DNA of 64,000 nt. Origin: JAFIEN01 sp051859505. Lineage in GTDB: Bacteria; Pseudomonadota; Alphaproteobacteria; Rhodobacterales; Rhodobacteraceae. Under the pieces are notes generated by a model that saw only the letters and a program-made list of their open reading frames with translations, did no database searches and was not told where the DNA came from. The translations under genes and the position numbers were made by a program. Positions 8,561 through 17,952 of the stretch are shown in pieces (within the stretch, counting starts at the first letter, position 1; each line of letters begins with the position of its first letter). Location of the stretch: the NCBI GenBank assembly GCA_051859505.1, contig JBHYFN010000010.1:41280-105279 (forward strand), given 5' to 3'.

Positions 8561-10768
8561 ATGGGAAAGAAGATGAGCAAGACCGAGGAACTGATCCGCA
8601 CCTACGAGGCGCGCCTGGCCGAGATCGAGGCACGCCTCGCCCGCGTCGAAACCGCCGCCGTGCCGGCCCCCCATGCCCGCCGCGCCCGCGCGCCCGGCGG
8701 CCTGCGCCTTGGCGTGGACGTGGGCGGCACCTTCACCGACCTGATCCTGCTGGATGCCGCCCAGGGCAAGGTCTGGTCGGCCAAGGTGCCCTCGACACCG
8801 CAAGACAGCTCGATCGGCGTCCTGAACGGGATCGAGAAGATCTGCCGCGAGGCGGGGATCAAACCCTCGGAAATCGCCGAGGTGATGCACGGCACGACGG
8901 TCGCCACCAACACGGTGCTGACCGGATCGGGCGCGCGCGTGGGCCTTGTCACGACCAAGGGCTACCGCGACGTCCTGCAGATCGCGCGCTCTTACGTGCC
9001 GGGCGGTCTTGGCGGCTGGGTCATCTGGAACAAGTCCCTGCCGCTGGCCCGGCTCGAGGACACGATCGAGGCCGACGAGCGGATCGACGCCAAGGGCAAG
9101 GTGCTGGTCCCGCTCGACGAGGCGGCGCTGCGGCGCGACCTGGCGCAGCTCCGCGACCGGGGGATCGAGGCGCTGACCATCTCGCTCTTCAACGGCTATG
9201 TCTCGGGCGTCCACGAAGACCGGATCAAGCGCATCGCCGAAGAGGTGATGCCGGGCATCCCCGTCTCGACCTCGTCAGAGGTCATGCCCGAGATGTATGA
9301 ATACGAACGCACCGAAACCACGGTGGTCAATTCCTATGTCCGCCCCGTGGTGGCGAAATATGTCGCCAACCTGCAGCGCGAGCTGAAGGCCAAGATGGGC
9401 GACGTCATGCTGCAGATCCTGCGCTCGGACGGCGGTCTCTCCTCGGCCCAGGCGGCGATGGACCAGCCGGTGAACCTGCTGATGTCAGGCCCGGCGGGGG
9501 GCGTCTCGGGCGCGCTCTGGATCGCCAAGAACGCAGGCTTCACCAACCTTCTGACCTTCGACATGGGCGGCACCTCGACCGATGTGGCGCTGATCGAGAA
9601 CGGCGTGGCCCGCACGCGGCGCGAAACCCGCGTGGCGGATGTGACGGTCCGCGCCCCCTCGATCGACGTGCGCACCGTGGGCGCGGGCGGCGGTTCCATC
9701 GCCTATGTGCCCGACCTGACAAAGGCGCTGCGCGTCGGCCCCCAATCGGCCGGCGCCGTGCCGGGGCCGGCGGCCTATGACAAGGGCGGCGAAGAGCCGA
9801 CCGTGACCGATGCCAACGTGGTCCTGGGCTACCTGCCCTCGGACGCGCGTCTGGGCGGCGACATGACGATCCGCCGCGATCTGGCGGTGGCGGCGGTGCA
9901 GAAGGTCGCCGATGCCTTGGGCAAATCGGTCGAGGATGCGGCCGAAGGCATCATCGCCATCGTGAACGAGAACATGTGCGGCGCGCTCCGCCTCGTCTCG
10001 GTCGAACAAGGCTACGACCCCCGCGATTTCGCGCTGATCGGCTTCGGCGGCGCGGGGCCCTTGCACGCCAACGCCCTGTCGCGCCTCATCAATTCCTGGC
10101 CCGCGATCATCCCCCCCGGCCCCGGCGTCCTCTGCGCCTATGGCGACGCCACCACGCGGCTCAGGAACGAGGCCAGCCAGACCTTCGTCACCACGACCTC
10201 GGCCACCTCCGACCGCGAGATCGGGAAGATGCTCTCCGACCTCGCCGACCGCGCCGCCCGCGATCTCGAGGATGAAGGCGTGCCGCGCGCCGAGCAGGAG
10301 GTGCTCTACCAGATCGACATCCGCTACCAGGGCCAGGGCATGAAGCTCACCCTCGATGTGAGCCCCGAGGATTTCGGCCGCGATGGCATCGCCGGGATCG
10401 AACACCGCTTCGACCGCGAACATGAACAGCTTTTCACCTTCGCGCTTGATGCCCCGCACGAACTCGTGGGCCTGCGCGCCGTGGTGCAGGGATCCGAACA
10501 GAACTTCATCGGCCGCGACTACGGATCGGGCGGGGCCGATGCCTCGGGCGCCGTGGTCCATGCCTCGCGCCTCTATGCCGACGGAAAATGGCACGAGGCC
10601 AGCATCTATGACCGCGCGAAACTCAAATCCGGCAACCGCATCCACGGCCCCGCCATCGTGACCGAGATGGACTCGACCGCCCTGATCCTGCCCGGGCATG
10701 TCGGCGTGGTGGACAAGGTCGGCAATATCCTGATCTGGCCCGAAACCCACGAAAAGGCCCCGAAATGA
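8561..10768 (+). CDS. hyuA: Hydantoinase/oxoprolinase subunit A (ATP-dependent, N-methylhydantoinase A-like)
   Basis: 735 residues. The ASKHA-type phosphate motif LGVDVGGTFTDLILLD is at about residues 50-65, with HGTTVATNTVL, SGPAGGVSGA, DMGGTSTDVALI and GFGGAGPLHA further on, all standard for HyuA and the N-terminal half of 5-oxoprolinase. These enzymes open a lactam or hydantoin ring at the expense of ATP with HyuB. Unusually, about 45 residues of charged helix (residues 1-45) precede the usual N-terminus. Start could be ATG 8561 or ATG 8573 (the latter has GGGAAAG close upstream). HyuB follows after a gap holding repeat R2. Confidence 0.9.
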   Translation: MGKKMSKTEELIRTYEARLAEIEARLARVETAAVPAPHARRARAPGGLRLGVDVGGTFTDLILLDAAQGKVWSAKVPSTPQDSSIGVLNGIEKICREAGIKPSEIAEVMHGTTVATNTVLTGSGARVGLVTTKGYRDVLQIARSYVPGGLGGWVIWNKSLPLARLEDTIEADERIDAKGKVLVPLDEAALRRDLAQLRDRGIEALTISLFNGYVSGVHEDRIKRIAEEVMPGIPVSTSSEVMPEMYEYERTETTVVNSYVRPVVAKYVANLQRELKAKMGDVMLQILRSDGGLSSAQAAMDQPVNLLMSGPAGGVSGALWIAKNAGFTNLLTFDMGGTSTDVALIENGVARTRRETRVADVTVRAPSIDVRTVGAGGGSIAYVPDLTKALRVGPQSAGAVPGPAAYDKGGEEPTVTDANVVLGYLPSDARLGGDMTIRRDLAVAAVQKVADALGKSVEDAAEGIIAIVNENMCGALRLVSVEQGYDPRDFALIGFGGAGPLHANALSRLINSWPAIIPPGPGVLCAYGDATTRLRNEASQTFVTTTSATSDREIGKMLSDLADRAARDLEDEGVPRAEQEVLYQIDIRYQGQGMKLTLDVSPEDFGRDGIAGIEHRFDREHEQLFTFALDAPHELVGLRAVVQGSEQNFIGRDYGSGGADASGAVVHASRLYADGKWHEASIYDRAKLKSGNRIHGPAIVTEMDSTALILPGHVGVVDKVGNILIWPETHEKAPK

Positions 10769-10854
10769 GCGCGAACCCGCAGAAGAGCGTGGGCTTCGCC
10801 CACCCTACCGGCCGCCCCGATGCGGCGCGCCTGACCGCAAGCCGCGCCTCTGCT

Positions 10855-10917
10855 GCTTCTTTTGTTCACAAATATCCCGGGGGGAGGGCCGAAGGCCCGG
10901 GGGGCAGCGCCCCCCCG
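10855..10917 (-). repeat. Structured intergenic repeat, copy R2
   Basis: Reverse orientation copy in the 201-nt gap between hyuA and hyuB. On the plus strand it reads GCTTCTTTTGTTCAC, AAATATCCCGGGGGGAG, stem GGGCC-GAA-GGCCC, then GGGGGGCAGCGCCCCCC. The middle stem differs from R1 and R4 but still pairs. Position inside an operon suggests segmental mRNA stabilisation or partial termination. Confidence 0.75.
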
Positions 10918-10969
10918 AAACGCCCCCTGCCCCAGTTCCACCCCGCGCACGCCCGAGGAGTCTGACCCG

Positions 10970-12856
10970 ATGCCCGCACAGATCATCCAGACCAACACCA
11001 CCCCCTTCACCCGCGTGAAGGTCGACCCGATCACCCTCGACATCGTGGAAAACGCGCTGCGCAACGCGCGCGCCGAAATGGACGCCGTCCTCTTCCGCAC
11101 CGCCATGTCGCCCGGCATCCGCGAACAGCACGACGCCTTCCCGATGATCGCCAATGAGGAAGGCAAGATGGTCGTGGGCCAGTTCGGCTCTTTCCTCTAC
11201 GGCTTCATGCAGGGCTATCAGGGCACGATCGAGGATGGCGACATCTTCATGACCAACGACCCCTATTCCTGCGACGGGGCGGTCAGCCATCTGAACGACT
11301 GGCTCCTGATGATGCCGATCTTTCACGACGGGCGTCTCGTCTCCTGGGCCGCGATGTTCGGCCATATGACCGATGTCGGCGGCAAGGTGCCCGGATCACT
11401 GCCCACCGACGCCAAGATGATCTACGAGGAAGGGCTGATCGTCCCCCCCACCAAGATCTACCGGGGCGGCAAGCTGAACGAGGAGCTGTTCAACATCCTT
11501 CTGGCCAACACCCGGATGCCGGAATGGAACAAGTCCGATTTCCTCGCCATCATCGCCTCGCTGCGTCTGGCCGAACGCCGCGTGCGCGAGAATATCCAGC
11601 GCTTCGGCGTCGATACCTATATCAGCGCGATGCAGGACATGCTCGACCGCAACAAGGTGGCGATGGGCGCGATCATCAAGCTGTTCATTCCGGAAGGAAC
11701 GGACAAGGCGTCGCGCTTTCACGACTGGATCGACGATGACGGCCAGGGCAACGGCCCGTTCAAGATCGCCTGCACCCTCTGGCGCGAAGGCGATGTTGCG
11801 ATCTTCGATTTCGCAGGAAGCGACCCGCAGTCGCTCTCTTCGATCAACTTCCTGTTGAACGAAGAGATGTTCAAGATGTTCTTCGGCGCCTTTACCATCA
11901 ACCTCTTCGACCCCCAGATCCTGTTCAACGACGGCTTCTACGATCTGGTCGAGGTGCGCATTCCCGAGGGCTGCATCCTCAAGCCCAAGAAGCCCGCGGC
12001 GCTCTCCTGCCGCACCCATATGCTGGGCCGGATCTTCGATCTGATGGGCGGGCTTCTGGGCCAGGGCGCGCCCGATGCGCTGAATGCGGCCGGCTTCTCG
12101 GACAGCCCGCATTTCATGTATTCGGGCTTCGACGGCAGCGGCAAATGGTTCCAGCTGTTCCAGATCGGCTTTGGCGGCGTGCCGGGGCGCCCCGTGGGCG
12201 ACGGGCCGGACGGCCATTCCATGTGGCCCGCCTTCACCAACGTGCCCAACGAATTCCTCGAGGCCTATTTCCCCCTGCGCATCCGCACCTATGCCACCAT
12301 CCCCGACTCGGGCGGTGCGGGTCTGCACCGGGGCGGCAACGGGATCACCATCGCCTATGAGATGCTCGAGGCGGGCGAGATCTCGATCCATGACGACCGC
12401 TGGCTGACCTATCCCTGGGGCGTCAACGGGGGTGAGCCGGGGATGCGCTCGACCAAGCGCCTTGTCCGGACCGACGGGACCGAGGAGAACATCCCCTCGA
12501 AATGCGACCGCATCAAGGTGGCGCCCGGCGATATCCTGCATTTCAACACCTGGGGCGGCGGCGGCTGGGGCGATCCGCTCAAGCGGCCGACCGAGAAGGT
12601 CTTTGCCGATGTGGAGCGGGGTCTTGTCAGCGTCGAGGGCGCGCGGCGCTACGGCGTGGTGATCGCGGGCGGCAAGGTCGACGAGGCCGCGACCGAGCGT
12701 TTGCGGGCCGAGATGGCGGGCAAGCGGGGCGAGACGCCCCTGTTCGACCGCGGCTTTGCCGACCTCAAGGAGCTCAAGGCCCGGGCGAAGCGCGAAACCG
12801 GGTTCGAGCCGCCGGTCGATCCGGTCTTCTTCGGCCAGAGGCTCGCCGCCGAATGA
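10970..12856 (+). CDS. hyuB: Hydantoinase/oxoprolinase subunit B (N-methylhydantoinase B-like)
   Basis: 628 residues; ATG at 10970 follows CGAGGAG at about 9 nt, while the frame upstream is only the repeat. HyuB family features: ITLDIVENALRNARAEMD at the start, then SPGIREQHDAFPMI and TNDPYSCDGAVSHLNDW (metal/active-site region), MTDVGGKVPGS, and a Gly-rich LHFNTWGGGGWGDPL near the end. It forms the complex with HyuA for ATP-driven ring opening. The stop overlaps the start of the amidase gene (ATGA). Confidence 0.9.
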   Translation: MPAQIIQTNTTPFTRVKVDPITLDIVENALRNARAEMDAVLFRTAMSPGIREQHDAFPMIANEEGKMVVGQFGSFLYGFMQGYQGTIEDGDIFMTNDPYSCDGAVSHLNDWLLMMPIFHDGRLVSWAAMFGHMTDVGGKVPGSLPTDAKMIYEEGLIVPPTKIYRGGKLNEELFNILLANTRMPEWNKSDFLAIIASLRLAERRVRENIQRFGVDTYISAMQDMLDRNKVAMGAIIKLFIPEGTDKASRFHDWIDDDGQGNGPFKIACTLWREGDVAIFDFAGSDPQSLSSINFLLNEEMFKMFFGAFTINLFDPQILFNDGFYDLVEVRIPEGCILKPKKPAALSCRTHMLGRIFDLMGGLLGQGAPDALNAAGFSDSPHFMYSGFDGSGKWFQLFQIGFGGVPGRPVGDGPDGHSMWPAFTNVPNEFLEAYFPLRIRTYATIPDSGGAGLHRGGNGITIAYEMLEAGEISIHDDRWLTYPWGVNGGEPGMRSTKRLVRTDGTEENIPSKCDRIKVAPGDILHFNTWGGGGWGDPLKRPTEKVFADVERGLVSVEGARRYGVVIAGGKVDEAATERLRAEMAGKRGETPLFDRGFADLKELKARAKRETGFEPPVDPVFFGQRLAAE

Positions 12857-13515
12857 CCGAGTCGCTGGATCAGAACTATGCCCGCGCGGGCTATCATGCG
12901 CGGCAGGTCTGGGGGAAACGCCCGGCCCTGCTGCTGGTGGATTTCGCGCAGGCCTATTTCGATCCGGCCTCACCCCTTTACGGCGGCGAAGGCTGCGCGC
13001 TCGCGCGCGACCATGCCGCCCGGCTTGTCGCCACGGCGCGCAGGGCCGGCGCCCCGGTCATCTGGACCGAGGTGCGCTACACCAAGGGCGGCACCGATGG
13101 CGGCGTCTTTTTCCGCAAGGCCCCGCCGCTGGCCTGTTTCGAGGGCGACAACCCGCTGGGCGAGTTGGCCGAGGGCCTGACCCGCCTGCCGGGCGAGATC
13201 ATGGTCACCAAGCAATACCCCAGCGCCTTTTTCGCCACCTCGCTTGCCCCCACCCTCACGGCGATGGGGGTGGATACGGTGCTGCTCACGGGGCTGACCA
13301 CTTCGGGCTGCGTGCGTGCCACCTGCGTCGATGCGATGAGCCACGGTTTCGTCACGCTGGTCGTCCAGGACGCCTGCGGCGACCGCGCCCCCGGCCCTCA
13401 TGAGTCCAACCTCTTCGACATGAGCGCCAAATACGCCGACCTCGTGACCACAAGCGAGGCGGAAACCTACCTGACCAACAGCCAGACCACCCAACCACAG
13501 GGAGTAACCCCATGA
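12853..13515 (+). CDS. Isochorismatase-fold cysteine hydrolase, N-carbamoylsarcosine amidase-like
   Basis: 220 residues. The catalytic triad of this family is visible: Asp in ALLLVDFAQAYFD, Lys in MVTKQYPSAFF and the nucleophile Cys in LLTGLTTSGCVRATCVDA, which is the N-carbamoylsarcosine amidohydrolase-like layout. Four-base overlaps with hyuB and with the next gene show tight coupling. With an ATP-dependent N-methylhydantoinase this enzyme would release ammonia and CO2 from N-carbamoylsarcosine to give sarcosine; an ordinary ureido-acid amidase is the alternative. Confidence 0.85.
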   Translation: MTESLDQNYARAGYHARQVWGKRPALLLVDFAQAYFDPASPLYGGEGCALARDHAARLVATARRAGAPVIWTEVRYTKGGTDGGVFFRKAPPLACFEGDNPLGELAEGLTRLPGEIMVTKQYPSAFFATSLAPTLTAMGVDTVLLTGLTTSGCVRATCVDAMSHGFVTLVVQDACGDRAPGPHESNLFDMSAKYADLVTTSEAETYLTNSQTTQPQGVTP

Positions 13516-14597
13516 AATACCTAGCCTCTGCCGCGACGCTGGCATTGCTTGCCAGCCCCGCCTTCGCCGATATGGACGCCGCCCGCGCCCTTGTCGCGCA
13601 ATATTCCGAACTGCCCGTCTGGAACGCCCCGGGCGAGGCCTTCGATGCCCGCGCCTGCATGGCCGACAAGAGCATGTTCGTCATCCCGCTGACCAACGCC
13701 AACCCGTTCAACGCCGCGATCAGCGCCGGGATGATCCAGGCGGCCGAGATCGTGGGCTTCGACCTGCGCGCCTGGGAAACCCAGATGGACCCGACCCAGT
13801 GGATCCAGGGCATCAACACCGCCATGGCCGAAGGCTATGACCTGATCGACCTGCAGGGCGGCCTGCCGCCCGAATTCCTGATCCCCCAGATCACCGAGGC
13901 GCGCGAAGCGGGGATCAAGGTCACGGCGACCCACAACTGGGATGCCACGACGCAGGAAACGCCCGATTTCATGGATGGCGCGGGCAATACCGATTACGTC
14001 ATGTTCGGCGAAATCATCGCCGCCTGGGCCATGGTCCAGACCGATGGCCAGGTCAACGCCCTCGTCCTTGGCCCGGACGAGATCACGCCCACCGCGCCCC
14101 TGCGGGATGCGATCATCGGCTACCTTGCCGACAACTGCCCCGACTGCAAGACGACCTATATCAACGTGCCGGTCAACGACTGGGCCACGCAGGGCCAGTC
14201 GGCCACGCAGAACGCGCTGCTGGCCGACCCTTCGATCAACTATGTCCTGCCGGTCTATGATTCGATGGCGCAGTTCATCGCCCCCGCGATCCAGATCGCC
14301 GGGTCGGATGCCAAGATCGTCAGCTACAACGGCACGCCCTTCGTTCTCGACATGATGCGCGAGGGCGATATCGTCGAGATGGTGGTCGGCGAAAGCCTGG
14401 GCTGGGTCGGGCTGGCCGGGGTGGATGTGAACATGCGCGTCCTCTGCGACCTCGATCCCGTAACGGTGCTGAACACGCCCGCCTTCATCTTCACCGACGA
14501 GAATGTCGAAACGGCCGGCGTGCCCGCCACCTATGACGACGGCTATGGCGACGTGCATATCGCGGGCTTCAAGGCGCTCTGGGGCATCGAGGACTGA
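13512..14597 (+). CDS. Periplasmic substrate-binding protein of an RbsB-type ABC importer
   Basis: 361 residues. A Sec signal peptide occupies residues 1-19 with an AFA-D cleavage site. The mature part begins with an aromatic loop and then MFVIPLTNANPFNAAISAGMIQAAE, the typical first lobe of Peripla_BP_4 proteins that bind sugars or other small polar ligands. A GGGAG ribosome site precedes the ATG, which overlaps the amidase stop. Co-expression with HyuAB and the amidase suggests that its ligand is a hydantoin-type compound rather than a sugar. Confidence 0.85.
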   Translation: MKYLASAATLALLASPAFADMDAARALVAQYSELPVWNAPGEAFDARACMADKSMFVIPLTNANPFNAAISAGMIQAAEIVGFDLRAWETQMDPTQWIQGINTAMAEGYDLIDLQGGLPPEFLIPQITEAREAGIKVTATHNWDATTQETPDFMDGAGNTDYVMFGEIIAAWAMVQTDGQVNALVLGPDEITPTAPLRDAIIGYLADNCPDCKTTYINVPVNDWATQGQSATQNALLADPSINYVLPVYDSMAQFIAPAIQIAGSDAKIVSYNGTPFVLDMMREGDIVEMVVGESLGWVGLAGVDVNMRVLCDLDPVTVLNTPAFIFTDENVETAGVPATYDDGYGDVHIAGFKALWGIED

Positions 14598-16132
14598 TGA
14601 CCGAGGCGCCGGCGCTTCAGATCACGAACCTTTCCAAAAGGTTCGGTGGCGCGCTGGCGCTTGACCGCGTCGCACTTTCCGTGCGGCGCGGCGAGGTGCA
14701 TGGGCTGCTGGGCTCGAACGGGTCGGGCAAGTCCACGCTGATCAAGGTTCTGGCGGGGTTCCACACGCCCGAACCCGGGGCCGAGGTGCGGCTTTACGGC
14801 CGTCTCGCGCCCCTTCCCATTCCGGGGCAACGCGTGCGCGAACTGGGGCTGGCCTTCGTGCATCAGCATCTGGGCCTGATCCCGTCGCTGTCGGTGACCG
14901 AGAACCTGCGGATCGGCGATCTGGCCACGCGGCCCAACTGGCGGATCGACTGGCGGGCGGAACATGGGGCGGCCGCAAAGGTCTTTGCCCGCTACGACCT
15001 CGACCTCGATCCACGGGCCGAGGTGGGGCGGCTTTCGCCCGTGCAGCAGGCGCTTCTGGCGATCGTCCGCGCGGTCGAGGATCTGCGGGGCGCCTCGAGC
15101 GAACCCGGCGTGCTGGTGCTGGACGAACCCACCCCCTTCCTGCCGCGGGCTGGCGTCGACCAGCTTTTCCGCCTTGTCCGCGCCGCGGTGACGGACGGGG
15201 CAAGCGTGATCTTCGTCAGCCATGACGTCGACGAGGTGCGCGAGATCACCGACCGCGCCACGATCCTGCGCGACGGCAAGCTGATCGACACGGTCGAGAC
15301 GGCCGCCACCTCGCATGACGGCTTTGTCGAGCGGATCATCGGCCGGTCGATGGACAGCTATGGCGGCGCGGGCAAGCGTCTGGCCGATCCCGCGCCGCAT
15401 GTGACGGTCGAAAACCTCTCGGGCCAGGGCATCGGGCCGGTGTCGCTGGCGCTTGCGAAGGGCGAGATCCTTGGCCTGACCGGCCTGATCGGATCGGGCT
15501 ACGACACCGTGCCCGCGCTGATCTATGGCGCGCGCAAGGCCGAGGCGGGCCGGCTGAGGATCGGCGCGCGGGGCCTGCCGCTGGCCGCGATGGAGCCGCC
15601 CGAGGCGCTGGCCCGCGGCATCGTCTACCTGCCAGCCGACCGTCTGGGGGCGGCGGGGGTCGGATCGCTTCCCGTGAGCGACAATGTGGGCCTGCCGGTC
15701 CTGACGCGGCTGAAACGGGCGATGGGCCTGTTCGACACCGATATCGCGCGCCATGCCGCAAGCCTTGGCGCGGGCGCGGGGGTGAAGCCGAATATCCCCA
15801 CCCTGCCGCTTTCGGCTCTGTCGGGTGGGAATGCACAAAAAGCGCTTTTGGCCAAATGGTTGCAGGTTGAACCTCAACTGATGTTGCTGGATGAACCGAC
15901 GCAAGGCGTGGATGTGGGGGCGCGGCAGGATATCTGGGACGCGCTCGACCGGGCCGCCGCCGGGGGCACCTCGATCCTGATCGGCTCGACCGATTATGAA
16001 CAGCTCGCCCAGCTCTGCCACCGCGTCCTTGTCTTTGCCCGCGGCCGCGTCGTGCAGGAGCTGACCGGGGCCGAGCTGACCAAGGACCGCATCGCCGAAG
16101 CCTGTTTCCGTTCCACCACTCTCGCCGCCTGA
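14597..16132 (+). CDS. ABC importer ATP-binding protein, tandem ATPase domains (RbsA type)
   Basis: 511 residues. The first ATPase domain has Walker A GSNGSGKST (39-47) and Walker B VLVLDEPT, but its signature is LSPVQQ instead of LSGGQ. The second has a degenerate Walker A (GLIGSGYDT) yet an intact signature LSGGNAQKALLAKWL and Walker B LMLLDEPTQGVDVG. Such complementary asymmetry is common in RbsA/XylG-type proteins, where one composite site is active. Its ATG shares a base with the preceding stop (TGATG). Confidence 0.88.
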   Translation: MTEAPALQITNLSKRFGGALALDRVALSVRRGEVHGLLGSNGSGKSTLIKVLAGFHTPEPGAEVRLYGRLAPLPIPGQRVRELGLAFVHQHLGLIPSLSVTENLRIGDLATRPNWRIDWRAEHGAAAKVFARYDLDLDPRAEVGRLSPVQQALLAIVRAVEDLRGASSEPGVLVLDEPTPFLPRAGVDQLFRLVRAAVTDGASVIFVSHDVDEVREITDRATILRDGKLIDTVETAATSHDGFVERIIGRSMDSYGGAGKRLADPAPHVTVENLSGQGIGPVSLALAKGEILGLTGLIGSGYDTVPALIYGARKAEAGRLRIGARGLPLAAMEPPEALARGIVYLPADRLGAAGVGSLPVSDNVGLPVLTRLKRAMGLFDTDIARHAASLGAGAGVKPNIPTLPLSALSGGNAQKALLAKWLQVEPQLMLLDEPTQGVDVGARQDIWDALDRAAAGGTSILIGSTDYEQLAQLCHRVLVFARGRVVQELTGAELTKDRIAEACFRSTTLAA

Positions 16133-16142
16133 GGGACAAAGG

Positions 16143-17192
16143 ATGACGACACCCAGCCCGCAGGATTACGAACGCCGGATCGCGGCCCTCGAGGCGCGGC
16201 TCCATGCCTTCGAAGGCCGCCTCACACCGCCCGGCCAACGCGCCACGAGCGCGGAACTGGCCGAGCGCTATGGCCTGCTGGTGGCCTGGGCGCTGCTGAT
16301 CCTGATCCTCGGCTATTTCCGGCCCGACCAGATGTTCGCCTGGAACAGCTATGCCTCGATGCTGGGGTCGAATGCGATGATCGTGGTCCTGACGCTGGGC
16401 CTGATCATCCCGCTGACGACGGGGGATTTCGACCTGTCCGTCGCCTCGACCATGGCGATCTCGTCGATGACCATCGCGGTCCTCAACGTGCGGATGGGGT
16501 GGGAGATCGAGGCGGCGATCCTCATGGCGATCCTGATCGGGGCGGGGATCGGGGCGATCAACGCCTTCTTCATCCTGTGGTTCGGGATCCATTCGCTGAT
16601 CGTGACGCTGGGGACGGGCTATTTCATCAACGGGGTGGTCCTCTGGATGTCGGGGTCGAACGTGATTTCGGGCGTCTCGATGGACCTGGTGCGCGCCGTG
16701 ATCCTGACCCGGTTCCTGGGGGTGCCGCTGTCCTTCTGGTATGCTGCGGTGCTGACGGTGATCGTCTGGTATGTGTTCCAGCACACGGCCCTTGGCCGCA
16801 GGCTCCTGTTCGTAGGCCGTGGGCGCGAGGTGGCGCGGCTGTCGGGCGTGAACGTGGTCCGGGTTCGGGCCGGGGCGCTGATCGCCTCGGGCACGATCGC
16901 GGCGCTGGCGGGGGTGCTTTACACCGGCATGCGCGGGTCGGCCGATCCCTCCTCGGCGCTGGCCTTCCTTCTGCCGGCGTTTGCCGCGGCCTTCCTGGGG
17001 TCGACCACGCTTTATCCGGGCCGGTTCAATGCGCCGGGCGCGCTGGTGGCGGTCTATTTCCTGTCCACGGGCATCATGGGGCTGAACTTCCTTGGCGTGC
17101 CCAGCTATGTGCAGAACCTGTTTTACGGCGGCGGGCTGGTCGTGGCCGTGTCGATCAGCCAGCTTCTGCGCAAACGCCGCCCGATGGATTGA
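16143..17192 (+). CDS. ABC importer permease (RbsC type)
   Basis: 349 residues. A cytoplasmic N-terminal helix of about 40 charged residues is followed by some eight to ten hydrophobic segments. The hallmark region LTTGDFDLSVASTMAISSM (about residues 90-110) corresponds to the ribose-type permease signature for this family. It completes the binding protein/ATPase/permease set at the end of the hydantoinase operon; a single permease gene implies a homodimeric channel. Confidence 0.87.
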   Translation: MTTPSPQDYERRIAALEARLHAFEGRLTPPGQRATSAELAERYGLLVAWALLILILGYFRPDQMFAWNSYASMLGSNAMIVVLTLGLIIPLTTGDFDLSVASTMAISSMTIAVLNVRMGWEIEAAILMAILIGAGIGAINAFFILWFGIHSLIVTLGTGYFINGVVLWMSGSNVISGVSMDLVRAVILTRFLGVPLSFWYAAVLTVIVWYVFQHTALGRRLLFVGRGREVARLSGVNVVRVRAGALIASGTIAALAGVLYTGMRGSADPSSALAFLLPAFAAAFLGSTTLYPGRFNAPGALVAVYFLSTGIMGLNFLGVPSYVQNLFYGGGLVVAVSISQLLRKRRPMD

Positions 17193-17223
17193 GGCGGGCG
17201 GGCCGATTTGCTAGGGGGCCGGG

Positions 17224-17952
17224 ATGAGCAGCCCCGACAGACCGGACCAGCCCCCCGCCCCCCCTGCCCGCGAATGGCGCAACTTCTATGGCCGCCGCCA
17301 CGGCAAGGGCCTGCGCCCGCGCCAGCGCGACCACCTCGAGAGCGATCTTGCCGCCCTCTCGCCCGGTCCCGTCAGCCATGAGGAAAACCCGGAGCGCCGG
17401 CCGCTGGACCTTGGCGCCCTGTTCGGCGGCAGGCCGGTCTGGCTCGAGATCGGCTTTGGCGGGGGCGAGCATATGGTGCATATGGCCGCCCGCTATCCCG
17501 AGATCGGCCTGATCGGGGCCGAGCCCTATGTCAACGGCGTGGCGATGCTTCTGGGCAAGATCCGGGCGGCGGGGGTTGCGAACCTTGCCATCCATCCCGG
17601 CGATGTGCGCGACCTCTTCGACGTGTTGCCAGAGGGCAGCATCGCGCGGGCCTTCCTCAACTATCCCGACCCCTGGCCCAAGGCCCGCCACCACCGCCGC
17701 CGCTTTGTGACGCCGCAGTATCTTGGGCCGCTGGCCCGCGTCATGGCGCCCGGTGCGGCGCTGCGGGTGGCGACCGATATCCCCGACTATGTGCGCCAGA
17801 CGCTGGAAGAGGTGCCGCAGGCCGGTTTCACCCGCCTCGAACACCCCGACGATCAGCCCTGGGAGGATTGGCCCTCGACCCGCTACGAGCAGAAGGCGCT
17901 GCGCGAAGGGCGCCGGCCGCATTACCTGACCTTCCTGCGCGCGGCGGGCTAG
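17224..17952 (+). CDS. trmB: tRNA (guanine-N7-)-methyltransferase
   Basis: 242 residues. N-terminal RNFYGRRHGKGLR is the conserved TrmB opening, LEIGFGGGEHMVHMAARYP is the SAM-binding motif, and NYPDPWPKARHHRRRFV is the family signature. It methylates G46 in the variable loop of tRNAs. The plus-strand stop overlaps the stop region of the convergent SDR gene by 4 nt. Confidence 0.95.
   Translation: MSSPDRPDQPPAPPAREWRNFYGRRHGKGLRPRQRDHLESDLAALSPGPVSHEENPERRPLDLGALFGGRPVWLEIGFGGGEHMVHMAARYPEIGLIGAEPYVNGVAMLLGKIRAAGVANLAIHPGDVRDLFDVLPEGSIARAFLNYPDPWPKARHHRRRFVTPQYLGPLARVMAPGAALRVATDIPDYVRQTLEEVPQAGFTRLEHPDDQPWEDWPSTRYEQKALREGRRPHYLTFLRAAG

Noticed and set aside
5579..9214. A 3.6-kb continuous open frame on the minus strand
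   Set aside because: Only the lyase part (5579-6490) is real. The remainder is antisense to the CoA-transferase, HTH protein and HyuA genes and has low-complexity His/Arg/Gly composition typical of GC-rich shadows.
14597..16132. Broken ABC ATPase because of the degenerate first signature and second Walker A
   Set aside because: This asymmetry is usual for RbsA-type tandem ATPases; no frameshift or stop is present.
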